Shown: one piece after another, positions 43,056-52,117 of the stretch | How the letters are laid out: every line of letters begins with the position of its first letter | Numbering within the stretch: the stretch's first letter is position 1 | DNA from: Rhodocyclaceae bacterium | GTDB taxonomy: Bacteria; Pseudomonadota; Gammaproteobacteria; Burkholderiales; Usitatibacteraceae | Direction: 5' to 3' | Length of the DNA stretch: 64,000 nt | Assembly (NCBI GenBank): GCA_020247395.1 | Contig: JADCJC010000024.1 | Span: 1-64,000, forward strand | Notes under the pieces: model-generated | What the model saw: only the letters and a program-made list of their open reading frames with translations | Told to the model about the DNA's origin: nothing | The model's database searches: none | Translations under genes and position numbers: made by a program

Positions 43056-44030
43056 TTATGGTATCAGGACTGTAGAACCGGTGGTTTTCCGCGCTTCAAG
43101 GTCGCGGTGTGCTTGTGCAGCATCGCGAAGTGCATAGGTCTGGTTGACTTCGATGGCGACCGCGCCGCTTGCCACGACGGCAAACAGTTCATCGGCTGTG
43201 GCGGCCAAATCTGCGCGTGTCGCGGTGTAAGTGTCCAGTGTGGGGCGGGTGAGGTACAGCGAACCTTTTGCCGCTAATTCGCCAATGTAGAAGGGTTTGA
43301 CCGCTCCCGAAGCGGCACCAAAGGAAACCATCATGCCGAGCGGAGCAATACAATCCAGTGATTTTGCCCACGTATCTTGGCCGACGCCGTCATAGACCAC
43401 CTGGCACTTTTTCCCATTGGTGATTTCCATCACCCGGGCTTGAAAGTCCTCGGTGCGATAGTTGATCACATGATCACAGCCATTCGCCTTTGCCAAGGCC
43501 ATCTTTTCTTCCGAACCGACCGTGCCGATCACCGTCGCCCCCAGATGTTTCGCCCACTGGCCGAGGATGAGACCGACCCCGCCTGCGGCTGCGTGCGAGA
43601 GGATTACGTCGCCTGCTTTGACACGGTAGGTACGGCGCAACAGGTACTGGGCGGTCATGCCTTTCAACATCATAGAGGCGGCTTGTTGGTCGGAAATCGC
43701 CGCGGGGATTTTCACTACCCGATCTGCGGGCATAAGTCGTGCTTCGGCGTATGCGCCCATCGGTGACGAAGCGTACGCAACACGATCCCCTACCCGGCAG
43801 CTGGTCACGTTGGTGCCTACCGCTTCAACAATGCCTGCACCTTCGCGGCCGATGACCGAGGGAAGCGCAATCTTGTACATCCCGCTCCGATGATAAGTAT
43901 CGATGAAATTCAATCCCGCTGCGGTGGTCTTGAGGCGCACTTCGTCAGGACCGGGCGCACCAATTTCGACATCTTCCCACTTCAAAACTTCCGGACCGCC
44001 ATGCTCGTGAATGCGTATTGCCTTGCTCAT
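43056..44030 (-). CDS. quinone oxidoreductase (NADPH, zinc-free MDR family)
   Basis: A 324-residue medium-chain reductase. The nucleotide-binding stretch is HAAAGGVGLILGQWAKHLGA (AAGGVG) and the N-terminal signature is HEHGGPEVLKWEDVE. Catalytic zinc-ligand cysteines of alcohol dehydrogenases are not evident, in keeping with the QOR group. It reduces quinones by NADPH. Its ATG overlaps the cca stop as ATGA, so translation is coupled to cca. Confidence 0.93.
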   Translation of the reverse strand: MSKAIRIHEHGGPEVLKWEDVEIGAPGPDEVRLKTTAAGLNFIDTYHRSGMYKIALPSVIGREGAGIVEAVGTNVTSCRVGDRVAYASSPMGAYAEARLMPADRVVKIPAAISDQQAASMMLKGMTAQYLLRRTYRVKAGDVILSHAAAGGVGLILGQWAKHLGATVIGTVGSEEKMALAKANGCDHVINYRTEDFQARVMEITNGKKCQVVYDGVGQDTWAKSLDCIAPLGMMVSFGAASGAVKPFYIGELAAKGSLYLTRPTLDTYTATRADLAATADELFAVVASGAVAIEVNQTYALRDAAQAHRDLEARKTTGSTVLIP

Positions 44031-45253
44031 TTGTTTTGTTCCTCGTTGATGAACGCTTGCATCGCGTTGAATTTGGCAAGGGCGATGGCCGCGGCTGCGT
44101 TGGCCCCATGTTTGTTAGCGATGGCCGCAAAATCGATGGACTGCAGACGAACCAACGCGCGCGCAAGATAATCATGGGGAGGATATGGTGTCATCGCAAA
44201 GCCCTGACGTCCGTGATGGTCACATGCGGCGGCATCGAGTACCCCAACAAATCTTCCCGGTCGACGAAGTGCATCGCAGCCATCCAACAGTGCCAAGAGC
44301 TTGTCGGCTGACAAACCAAGCGCGTTATGGATTTCTCCGTGCCACCGCGCGACCACCACCGCGAGGTCACGACAATCGGCGGGTACACGCAGACGCGTGC
44401 AGAGAGCATCGATTAGCTCCACACTTTTGATCTCGTGACCCGGATGCCGGGGCAGAAACTGCAGAGGTGTGACAGCCTTGCCGAGATCGTGTGTGAGCGC
44501 GGCGAAGCGAACTGGCAAGCTGGCGTTCGTTTGCGCGGCATAGTCGATCACCATCATCACATGCACACCGGTGTCGATCTCGGGATGGACGGCGCTAGAC
44601 TGCGGCACACCCCACAAACGATCAATTTCCGGTGCGATACGTGCAAGTGCACCGCATTCACGCAGTACTTCGAACATACGTGAGGGGGTGGCTTCAGCGA
44701 GCCCGCACGCAACTTCTTGCCACACGCGCTCAGCAACCAGAGAATCCACTTCGCCGGCAGCAACCATTTCCCGCATCAGCGCCATCGTTTCGCCCGCCAC
44801 CGTGAAGCCCATCTGGGCAAAGCGCGCGGCAAACCGCGCTGTTCGCAGAATGCGGACGGGGTCCTCGCGAAACGCATCGCTCACATGCCGTAACAGTTTG
44901 TGATTCAAGTCGGCCTGCCCACCGTAAGGGTCGATGATATGTCCGGCATCGTCTCGCGCCATGGCGTTGATCGTCAAGTCGCGTCGCGCCAAGTCCTCTT
45001 CAAGGGTGACGGTGGGCGCTGCATGAAAGGTGAAACCCTTGTAGCCGGGACCGGTTTTACGTTCAGTGCGCGCAAGCGCGTATTCCTCATGCGTTTTCGG
45101 ATGCAGGAAAACCGGGAAGTCTGCACCAACGGGCTTGAAACCAGCTTCGATCATTTGATGCGGCGTCATGCCAACGACCACATAGTCGCGGTCCGTGACG
45201 CTGAGGCCGAGCAATTGATCACGGACCGCGCCGCCGACGGTGTAGGTTTTCAT
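44027..45253 (-). CDS. cca: multifunctional CCA tRNA nucleotidyltransferase
   Basis: A 408-residue enzyme adding or repairing the 3' CCA of tRNAs. The head domain has GGAVRDQLLGLSVTDRDYVV with the catalytic aspartates. RRDLTINAMARDDAGHIIDP and EDPVRILRTARFAARF follow. The C-terminal part has an HD phosphohydrolase motif, RFAALTHDLGKAVTP, which gives the phosphatase and 2',3'-cyclic phosphodiesterase activities of the bacterial multifunctional form. It overlaps the quinone reductase start, and lies 131 nt after the GST gene in the slt-NDUFA9-GST-cca string. Confidence 0.96.
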   Translation of the reverse strand: MKTYTVGGAVRDQLLGLSVTDRDYVVVGMTPHQMIEAGFKPVGADFPVFLHPKTHEEYALARTERKTGPGYKGFTFHAAPTVTLEEDLARRDLTINAMARDDAGHIIDPYGGQADLNHKLLRHVSDAFREDPVRILRTARFAARFAQMGFTVAGETMALMREMVAAGEVDSLVAERVWQEVACGLAEATPSRMFEVLRECGALARIAPEIDRLWGVPQSSAVHPEIDTGVHVMMVIDYAAQTNASLPVRFAALTHDLGKAVTPLQFLPRHPGHEIKSVELIDALCTRLRVPADCRDLAVVVARWHGEIHNALGLSADKLLALLDGCDALRRPGRFVGVLDAAACDHHGRQGFAMTPYPPHDYLARALVRLQSIDFAAIANKHGANAAAAIALAKFNAMQAFINEEQNK

Positions 45254-45384
45254 AAGTTGATTATGTCGCGAATCGACTCAACGGCGCTTGACGCAGATGG
45301 TGGGAGACGACAGTGGATGAAACTCGACTGTTGGCGGGAGTTTTCAGACGGTTTGGCTTGGAAAAGACCACCCATTGGCGTGTT

Positions 45385-46083
45385 TCATTTCTGGGTCAAA
45401 GTGCCAACGTACGGCTCGTCTTCCGCGACAAACTCGGTTTCGGCGAGTGCATCGGTTTGCCAAGCGACAACCGACTGATGCGTACGAACGGCAGTGCAGT
45501 AGGATTCGGTGTCTGATGCAAGCGTTGGCGAGTAAGTCATGAAGCGCATAACAACCGGCGCAAACATGGCGTCGGCGGCTGAAAACGCGCCAAACAAGAA
45601 TGGCCCGCTTCCTGATGGTTGGCCGAATCGTTCGCGGGCCTCCCGCCAAAGCGCCTCAATTCTGGCGATGTTTTTAGCGACGTCAGCATTCATGCCGAGA
45701 CCCGGGAACCTGGCGCGAATGTTCATCGGCATCGCCGTTCTCAGGGGGCGGAACCCGGCGTGCATTTCGGCAGCCATGGCACGCGCAAAAGCCCGGGCTT
45801 TTGCTTCTGCGGGCCAGACCTGTTTGTCGCAAAACCGATCTGCCAAGTATTCATAGATTGCAGTTGATTCCCAAACGCAGATGCTGTCGCCGCCGCCAAT
45901 CTCACCATCCCACAGGACAGGGACCAGTTTCGACGGTGAATAGTGTGCGATTCTTGCATCCCATTCAGCCGAATGAAACTTAAGCATCACCTCCTGAAAC
46001 GGGATGTTTAGCGCGTGCAGAATCAGCCACGGGCGCATGGACCATGAAGAATAGTTCTTGTTGCCGATAACCAGTGTTAGCAT
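45385..46083 (-). CDS. glutathione S-transferase family protein
   Basis: A 232-residue GST. The thioredoxin-like N-domain begins LVIGNKNYSSWSMRPWLILH, with Ser residues at the glutathione-activating position, and VPVLWDGEIGGGDSICVWES carries the cis-Pro and glutathione-binding Glu-Ser pair. The all-helical C-domain includes FGAFSAADAMFAPVVMRF. Substrate unknown. It starts 11 nt after the NDUFA9-like stop. Confidence 0.93.
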   Translation of the reverse strand: MLTLVIGNKNYSSWSMRPWLILHALNIPFQEVMLKFHSAEWDARIAHYSPSKLVPVLWDGEIGGGDSICVWESTAIYEYLADRFCDKQVWPAEAKARAFARAMAAEMHAGFRPLRTAMPMNIRARFPGLGMNADVAKNIARIEALWREARERFGQPSGSGPFLFGAFSAADAMFAPVVMRFMTYSPTLASDTESYCTAVRTHQSVVAWQTDALAETEFVAEDEPYVGTLTQK

Positions 46084-46094
46084 TTTGTTGTCGA

Positions 46095-47057
46095 TTACGA
46101 TTTGTCATCCGGCACTTGGCGGCTGTCTACAGCGATCCCCTTGCGGAAGTGTTGGTAGCGGCCTCTTCCGCCGTCAGCGTGCAGGTAGGCGTACACCGTA
46201 TCTTCCATGGCGGCCGGTCGACCGAAGATCGCCGGGAACGGTTCGCTTGAGGTATTCGGCGTTTGCATCGAAGCCACGTTATCGCGGGTCATGATCCTGC
46301 CTGGCAAAAACTCAAAAACGGTTGCCTGGAGCGCGGATAGTCTGGCACCCAACCCGATCACCAAGCGTTTTTTACCGGAAATCAGAACGACGAATTCAAT
46401 TAGTTGCCGCAGGGAGTACACCTTTGGGCCAACCAGTGGATAGGTCTTGCCAACAGTCTCCGGCATATCGATGGCCATCGTGACCGCACGCGCGACGTCT
46501 TGCACCCAGACAACTTGAAATGTCGCCTCTGGCGATCCAAGTGGAATTACCGGAAACAGCTTCACTAGCTTCATGAACATGTTCAGGAACTTGTCATGCT
46601 CACCGTAAACCACTGAAGGGCGAAATACCGTTACCGCGAGTCCGGTGCGCTTGGCGATCTCTGCGACTACCGCTTCGCCGCGACCACGGGAGCGCAGGTA
46701 TTGGCTTGGCCCTCCAACGTCCGCACCAATGGCGCTCATATGCACCAGCCGTTGGACGCGGTGTCGAGCGCAGCATTCTGCCACCAGTGCGGGAAAAGCG
46801 ACGTGAACCGATTCAAAATCGCCATGCAAGCTGCCGACAAGATTGATCACGACATCGTGATGGCGGACGAGTTTGTCAAGGGTGTCGGGGTCTCGAACAT
46901 TGGCCGATAAAACCTCGCAGGTCGGTAGTAACAACAGGTGTTTGGCGCGCTCGCGATCCCGCGTGGGGACAGTGACAAATTCACCACGCTTGGTGAGCGT
47001 CTCGGCAATTGCGCTACCAATCAAGCCGCTGCCGCCTAGTAACAAGATTCTTTTCAT
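46095..47057 (-). CDS. complex I NDUFA9-like NAD(P)-binding protein
   Basis: A 320-residue atypical SDR. The nucleotide-binding loop LLLGGSGLIGSAIAETL is at the N-terminus. GSLHGDFESVHVAFPALVAECC, VHMSAIGADVGGPSQYLRSR and the FRPSVVYGEHD segment match the NDUFA9/39-kDa complex I-associated family common in betaproteobacteria. The SDR Tyr-x3-Lys is replaced by YLRSRGRGE, so it is probably not a dehydrogenase. Sits between slt (18 nt) and the GST gene. Confidence 0.92.
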   Translation of the reverse strand: MKRILLLGGSGLIGSAIAETLTKRGEFVTVPTRDRERAKHLLLLPTCEVLSANVRDPDTLDKLVRHHDVVINLVGSLHGDFESVHVAFPALVAECCARHRVQRLVHMSAIGADVGGPSQYLRSRGRGEAVVAEIAKRTGLAVTVFRPSVVYGEHDKFLNMFMKLVKLFPVIPLGSPEATFQVVWVQDVARAVTMAIDMPETVGKTYPLVGPKVYSLRQLIEFVVLISGKKRLVIGLGARLSALQATVFEFLPGRIMTRDNVASMQTPNTSSEPFPAIFGRPAAMEDTVYAYLHADGGRGRYQHFRKGIAVDSRQVPDDKS

Positions 47058-47075
47058 GTCCGACTGCTGTTTTTT

Positions 47076-49337
47076 CTAGCGGGTAGCCGCTGCGAGTTGT
47101 GGATTGGGCGGCGGATTGCGCGGGTTCGATATGGTGCCGATAGTGTGGCCGACACCAGCCGTTGTTGTACCAGGCATGGCCGGCACAACTCCCATCAGCG
47201 CTGTCAGCGGCACCGATGTGCCATGAATTCGATGTCCGTAGTACCACTTGTTGAGCATGACTTTTTTGACATAGTCGCGCGTTTCGTTGAAGGGGATCGA
47301 TTCGGCGTAGATCGCACCCTCAAGAGGCACGGATGCGCGCCATCGACGTGCCCGGTTGGGACCGGCGTTGTAGGCGGCGGTTGCAAGCACCGGATGACCA
47401 AGGTCATCGAGCACGTGTTTGAGATAAAAGCTACCTAACGATAGGTTGATACCAACATCGGCAACCCGATTCACCGAGTAGTCCTTTACGCCCACTTGTC
47501 TGGCGGCCCACTTCGCCGTTGCAGGCATCAGCTGCATCAAACCAATCGCGCCGACGCTCGACCTGGCTTCTGTCATGAAGCGGCTCTCTTGGCGGATGAG
47601 TCCATAGATCCACGCCTCGTCCAGCCCAAAAGTCGCCGCGTTGGTCTGTAGCGTCTCACGGTGCGGTAGCGGATAACGCTGGCTGAAGTCATGCATGGTT
47701 TTGGTACGCTCGGCGGTGTTGATTGCACGGTCGGGGAGACCTTGCTGTCGCGCAATCTCGGCACCGGCAAGCAGTGTCTCGTCATCCGCATTGCGCATGG
47801 CAACTACCCATTCGCGAAACGCATCGCCGCGTAAGTCCTTCACCTCCGGTTTCAGGTCAGCCAGGCGATACAGTGCAAACGATCGTTTGACGGCCGCGCG
47901 TTCCCGAAGCCTTGCGATGGCATCGTCGGCTGATTTAACAGTTTGGAAATTTGGTTTAATCGCTGTGCCCAACTCTTCTGCTGCCATCACTGCATAAAAG
48001 TGGTTTTCGCGCGATAAGGCCTCGCGCAGGAGGCGGGCGGTGCTGAGGTCGGCAGGATTAGTGGAGTTTGCCAGCGACCGGGCAAGCCAATAGCGCCAAG
48101 TTGGATCGCGCCGTTCTACGTCAGACATCTCTTGGATCGTGCGCCGCACATTCGACCACTGTGCCGGGTCGGTTGACGATCCGCGAAGCGCTGCCCTCAC
48201 CAGCCAGCCTGCTTGCTGGTCATTAAGGACGTACAGGTTGTCCGCAGCGCGCGCGTTGGCAAACCACGTCAATGCTTCCGGCTGAAGCTGCATGGCGGCA
48301 TGCATGCCGATCTGTGCCCACGCATGGGCTAAAGCGGACTTGGGGAGTCGAGCAGCATTTTTGTCCACCCAGTAAGCTGCCGCCTCAGGGTTGGTGCGCG
48401 CCAATCGCGTTATGGCGAATAGGCTCAGCTCGACCAATGCCCGGTCTTCGGGTCTGAGGACGGATTTGGACAGGAAATGGCGCGGATCAAGATTGGCCGC
48501 TGCGGTGGAGGCTTCAAAGCCGGCGCGGGTATTCGCTATCAACGCAACAGTTCGTCGGGCGTCGGCAAGCTGGCCTGCATCAAACAGCGGGCGTGCTCGC
48601 CGCCACAGGTCGTCTTCAGAGATGTTTTGCGCGACAACCAGCTTGTCGAACAGGTCGTAACAGGGTTCTGCAGCGGGCTTGGCGGTGAGTAGCAGGCTCC
48701 TCGCATCCGCAATGGCGCTGCTGCGATCGGTACCGCCCAATTGGAAGCGATAACGCAATCGCTGGCACGCAACCTCGTTGTCGTCGCCCGTGTATGCGGC
48801 CTGAAACTGCCCAAACTGCGGCCAGGATTCCAGCTTGCCCAGCGCGCGCAGGTAGTCACGGCGAAGCTGATCAGCGAAGGGGGCGTCGCCATGCTCTGTG
48901 CTAAAACGGATGATGTCTGATTCGAGCGCCCGGGCGAATTGCGCGCTTTGCGCGAGTTGTGCGCTGATCCACCAATATCTGACGTAGGGTGCGAGGACAA
49001 AATCACTGCGCTGTCCAATTCGCTCTTTTGCCGCATCGAGGGCGGCGACATCGCGGCGCTCGAAAGCCGCGCGGGCGCTGAGCCATTCGCGTTCGGGCTG
49101 GCTGAGCGGCTGTGTGGATTTGGCGCTGCCAAAGGGGGTTTGACCCACGGCGGCCGACGGCGCGGCGGCCTTGGCCGGCTCGGCTTTAGCATAGTTGCCA
49201 AAGGTCAATGTCAAGGCCAGCGCAGCGGCGTAAAACACGCGTTGCGTACTCGCGGCGCGAATGCCGCTCGATAAATCTGTTGCAATGCCGCAAAAATGGC
49301 GCGAATGCAGCGTTAACGGGTATGTTGCCAAGAACAT
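47076..49337 (-). CDS. slt: lytic transglycosylase (Slt70-like)
   Basis: A 753-residue periplasmic murein-degrading enzyme. A long helical superhelix domain (about residues 80-550) precedes the SLT catalytic domain with GLIRQESRFMTEARSS (catalytic Glu584), VGAIGLMQLMPATAKW and AYNAGPNRARRW. It cleaves between MurNAc and GlcNAc, forming anhydro-muropeptides. The start is uncertain: the hydrophobic signal core (VFYAAALALTLTFGNYAKA) begins near residue 34, so the true start may be a downstream GTG. First gene of the minus-strand slt-NDUFA9-GST-cca-qor unit. Confidence 0.94.
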   Translation of the reverse strand: MFLATYPLTLHSRHFCGIATDLSSGIRAASTQRVFYAAALALTLTFGNYAKAEPAKAAAPSAAVGQTPFGSAKSTQPLSQPEREWLSARAAFERRDVAALDAAKERIGQRSDFVLAPYVRYWWISAQLAQSAQFARALESDIIRFSTEHGDAPFADQLRRDYLRALGKLESWPQFGQFQAAYTGDDNEVACQRLRYRFQLGGTDRSSAIADARSLLLTAKPAAEPCYDLFDKLVVAQNISEDDLWRRARPLFDAGQLADARRTVALIANTRAGFEASTAAANLDPRHFLSKSVLRPEDRALVELSLFAITRLARTNPEAAAYWVDKNAARLPKSALAHAWAQIGMHAAMQLQPEALTWFANARAADNLYVLNDQQAGWLVRAALRGSSTDPAQWSNVRRTIQEMSDVERRDPTWRYWLARSLANSTNPADLSTARLLREALSRENHFYAVMAAEELGTAIKPNFQTVKSADDAIARLRERAAVKRSFALYRLADLKPEVKDLRGDAFREWVVAMRNADDETLLAGAEIARQQGLPDRAINTAERTKTMHDFSQRYPLPHRETLQTNAATFGLDEAWIYGLIRQESRFMTEARSSVGAIGLMQLMPATAKWAARQVGVKDYSVNRVADVGINLSLGSFYLKHVLDDLGHPVLATAAYNAGPNRARRWRASVPLEGAIYAESIPFNETRDYVKKVMLNKWYYGHRIHGTSVPLTALMGVVPAMPGTTTAGVGHTIGTISNPRNPPPNPQLAAATR

Positions 49338-49513
49338 GAAAAATTGCGACGAAGCGAAAGGAAGTGCCTTGAATGAGTATTATTGTAGCCGTTCGTTCGC
49401 ACCGCGCTACGTCTTGCAAGCTAGCGACCCTGTTTTAGGTTCGCCGTCTCGTTTTTTCAGCGCCGCGCTGTTGCGCTCATCATCCCTGACTCGTACTGGC
49501 TAATGCTCCCCTA

Positions 49514-50218
49514 ATGGACCTCCTCGATCCGCTGTTCTTAACTGCGCTGCTGAAGATCATCGGCGTCAACATCATCCTCTCAGGAGATAACGCTGTTGTC
49601 ATTGCGCTTGCCGCCCGAAGTTTGGAAGGGCGGCAGCAAAAGCTGGCAATCTTCTGGGGCTCCGGCGCGGCGATCATCATGCGTATCGCCCTGACCGTGT
49701 TTGCCGTCAAGCTGCTCGCCTTTCCGTGGTTAAAGATTGTCGGTGCCGGCCTGCTGCTCTGGATTGGCATCAAGCTTTTGGTTCCCGAGGATGAGGACGC
49801 GCACATTGCGGGACATTCCAATTTGCTCGCGGCGATCAAAACCATTTTGATTGCGGATCTGGTGATGAGTTTGGACAACGTTATTGCAGTCGCCGCTGCG
49901 GCCGATGCTGCGCCGGCGGAATTCAAGATTTCTCTACTGGTTCTCGGTTTGGCAATCTCCATCCCACTGATCATCTTCGCCAGCACGATACTCATGAAGT
50001 TGATGGAGCGGTTTCCAATCATCATTACGCTCGGGGCTGCGCTACTGGGCTTTGTGGCGGGAGAGATGGCGATTACCGATCCGGTTGATATTGACTGGAT
50101 CAACGCCAACGCTGGCTGGATGCATTACATCGTTCCTGCGGCGGCTGCGGCGGTAGTGGTAGTGATCGGTAAGGCGCTGGCGAAACGCCAGATTGAACAG
50201 GGAGCCGCAGTGTCTTAA
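49514..50218 (+). CDS. TerC family membrane protein (YjbE-type)
   Basis: A 234-residue protein with about seven helices. The paired metal-binding motifs are IILSGDNAVVIALAA in helix 1-2 and DLVMSLDNVIAVAAAAD in the second repeat, each with the conserved Asp-Asn. TerC/Alx-type proteins export manganese or other divalent metals, or protect secreted proteins from metal stress. A single gene divergent from slt across 176 nt; no manganese riboswitch was recognised in the gap. Confidence 0.92.
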   Translation: MDLLDPLFLTALLKIIGVNIILSGDNAVVIALAARSLEGRQQKLAIFWGSGAAIIMRIALTVFAVKLLAFPWLKIVGAGLLLWIGIKLLVPEDEDAHIAGHSNLLAAIKTILIADLVMSLDNVIAVAAAADAAPAEFKISLLVLGLAISIPLIIFASTILMKLMERFPIIITLGAALLGFVAGEMAITDPVDIDWINANAGWMHYIVPAAAAAVVVVIGKALAKRQIEQGAAVS

Positions 50219-50286
50219 TCGCGACATTTTGCCAGTGCATTTATGACCTAGAGTTTTTGTTTAGTATCGGCGTTTGATGGTTGGGG

Positions 50287-50312
50287 CGCTGCTGGTTGAA
50301 GTGCAGCGTTTT
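50287..50312 (+). terminator. weak terminator after terC
   Basis: CGCTGC (50287-50292) and GCAGCG (50303-50308) form a 6-bp stem with a 10-nt loop followed by TTTT, 69 nt past the terC stop. It plausibly separates terC from the tctC gene. Confidence 0.4.
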
Positions 50313-50370
50313 CGTGGCTCGCAAAAAATAATACGTTGTTAACAGGGACATTACATTCTCGGAGGTCAAC

Positions 50371-51408
50371 ATGCACAAATCAGGTCCAACTCAAAATCGC
50401 TTGTCGCAATTTCGCCGCACGCTGCTTGCAGGTGCAATCGCCGCATCAATCGGGCTGGGCATTTCGGCTCCTTCCCTCGCTTGGGAGCCAACCAAATCTG
50501 TCGAATTTGTCGTACCGGCGGGGACGGGCGGTGGTGCCGACCAGATGGCGCGGTTCATACAGGGGGTGGTGACAAAACATAACCTCATGAAGCAGTCGCT
50601 TATTGTCGTGAACAAGAGCGGCGGTGCGGGGGCAGAAGGTTTTCTTGATGTGAAGGGGGCAGTCAAAGACCCGCACAAGATCATCATCACGCTCTCCAAC
50701 TTATTCACCACACCGTTGGCCACAGGCATACCGTTCAATTGGAAAGACCTCACGCCTGTTCAAATGCTGGCGCTTGATCAGTTTGTGTTGTGGGTCAATG
50801 CAGAAACTCCCTACAAGACGGCGAAAGAGTACACTACTGCCGTTAAGGCGGCGGGCCCGAGCAAGTTTAAGATGGGCGGGACGGGCTCCAAACAAGAAGA
50901 CCAAATCATTACCGTGGCCATTGAAAAGCTCACCGGCGACAAGTTCATCTACATTCCTTACAAGGGTGGCGGCGAGGTCGCTGTTCAATTAGTCGGCAAA
51001 CATGTCGATTCCACGGTGAACAATCCAATCGAAGCGGTCGAACAATGGCGGGCCGGCAAACTGCGCCCGCTCTGTGTATTCGATGACAAGGTGATGCCTT
51101 ACAACGCGAAAGTCACGGCGACGCAGTCTTGGGCTGATATTCCGACTTGCAAGAGCCAGGGCATGGATGTGGACTACCAGATGTTGCGCGGCATCTTTAT
51201 GCCGGGAGGTGTGACGAAAGATCAGGTGGCTTTCTATGTGGATCTCTTCAAGAAAATCCAAGCCACGCCCGACTGGAAAGAGTTCATGGAGAAAGGTGCA
51301 TTCGATCCCACTTCGCTGACGGGTGACGAGTTTGTCAAATGGCTAACCAAAGAAGAATTACGTCATCAGTCCTTAATGGCGGAAGCGGGCTTCCTCGCAA
51401 AAAAATAA
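50371..51408 (+). CDS. TctC-like periplasmic binding protein of a tripartite tricarboxylate transporter
   Basis: A 345-residue solute receptor. A leader with FRRTLLAGAIAASIGLGIS precedes WEPTKSVEFVVPAGTGGGAD, the TctC/Bug mature start. IYIPYKGGGEVAVQLVGKHV is the conserved binding-site loop. It captures a carboxylate for the TctB/TctA permease encoded immediately downstream. A strong terminator follows, so the receptor can be made in excess over the permease. AGGAGG-like sequence (CGGAGG) lies 8 nt before ATG 50371. Confidence 0.93.
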   Translation: MHKSGPTQNRLSQFRRTLLAGAIAASIGLGISAPSLAWEPTKSVEFVVPAGTGGGADQMARFIQGVVTKHNLMKQSLIVVNKSGGAGAEGFLDVKGAVKDPHKIIITLSNLFTTPLATGIPFNWKDLTPVQMLALDQFVLWVNAETPYKTAKEYTTAVKAAGPSKFKMGGTGSKQEDQIITVAIEKLTGDKFIYIPYKGGGEVAVQLVGKHVDSTVNNPIEAVEQWRAGKLRPLCVFDDKVMPYNAKVTATQSWADIPTCKSQGMDVDYQMLRGIFMPGGVTKDQVAFYVDLFKKIQATPDWKEFMEKGAFDPTSLTGDEFVKWLTKEELRHQSLMAEAGFLAKK

Positions 51409-51440
51409 GCTAAAAAATAGAGATAGGTCATGTACATCAT

Positions 51441-51488
51441 GCCGCGCTGGCGAGACAATGGTTGTCGACGTTAGCGCGGCGGCTTTTT
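51441..51488 (+). terminator. intrinsic terminator/attenuator between tctC and tctB
   Basis: GCCGCGCT (51441-51448) pairs perfectly with AGCGCGGC (51473-51480). An inner GACAA/TTGTC stem (51454-51458, 51462-51466) extends the fold, and the T run TTTTTT ends at 51488. It is 32 nt beyond the tctC stop, inside the transporter operon, so partial read-through would set the receptor:permease ratio. Confidence 0.85.
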
Positions 51489-51572
51489 TGTGTTCGAGGC
51501 GACGTTAGGCCGTTAGAGCCGCTCGCTTTCGCAAGTTGTCGTTACCGTTGCGCATTCATGGAGGAGTGTCGC

Positions 51573-52106
51573 GTGAGTCAGCAAGAATCAAACGAAAAAT
51601 CGGCTGCATCCGTGCGCGTCGTTGATACCGTCACTGCGGTCATTATCTTCGCCTTTGGCGCGGTGGTCATTTGGGATAGTTACCGCCTAGGGTCGAAATG
51701 GGGTGGTGATGGTCCGGAAGCGGGGTATTTCCCTTTCTATATCGGAGTCATTCTCTGTATCGCAAGCGTAATCAATTTGCTTAATGCGCTGCGCGAAAAA
51801 CCCGAACAAGACGGTGGCGAGTCCTTCGTCAGCCGGTCTGCGATGAAAATGATCATGTCGGTCATGATCCCAACGGTGGTTTATGTTGCCCTGATTGCAG
51901 GAATCGGGCCCATACCCGGCGTTGGCATCTATGTCGCATCTGCGTTGTTTATTGTGTTGTTCATGCGCTGGCTAGGTCGCTATGGCTGGGGCAAGGCGGT
52001 TGGGGTTAGTGTTGCCGTTCCGATTGTGTTTTTCATGATGTTCGAGATTTGGTTCAAGGTGCCGCTGCCAAAAGGGCCCTTAGAAGCCATGCTGGGCCTC
52101 AACTAA
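51573..52106 (+). CDS. TctB-like small permease subunit
   Basis: A 177-residue membrane protein with four hydrophobic helices: VTAVIIFAFGAVVIWDSYRL, GYFPFYIGVILCIAS, MSVMIPTVVYVALIAG and VGVSVAVPIVFFMMFEI. GPEAGYFPF is a TctB signature. The start is GTG 51573, set by GGAGGAG six nt upstream; the in-frame ATG at 51462 lies inside the terminator hairpin and is rejected. It precedes tctA by 11 nt and pairs with it in the membrane. Confidence 0.9.
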   Translation: MSQQESNEKSAASVRVVDTVTAVIIFAFGAVVIWDSYRLGSKWGGDGPEAGYFPFYIGVILCIASVINLLNALREKPEQDGGESFVSRSAMKMIMSVMIPTVVYVALIAGIGPIPGVGIYVASALFIVLFMRWLGRYGWGKAVGVSVAVPIVFFMMFEIWFKVPLPKGPLEAMLGLN

Positions 52107-52117
52107 CGGCGGCCGAA

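Noticed and set aside
44900-45478. 192-residue plus-strand frame over the cca 5' end and the gap to the GST gene
   Set aside because: Most of it is antisense to cca, whose domains are clear, and the remainder shows no family features.
49338-49513. Possible yybP-ykoY manganese riboswitch ahead of the terC-type gene
   Set aside because: TerC genes can carry this riboswitch, so the gap was inspected, but no matching conserved helices or loop sequences could be recognised by eye.
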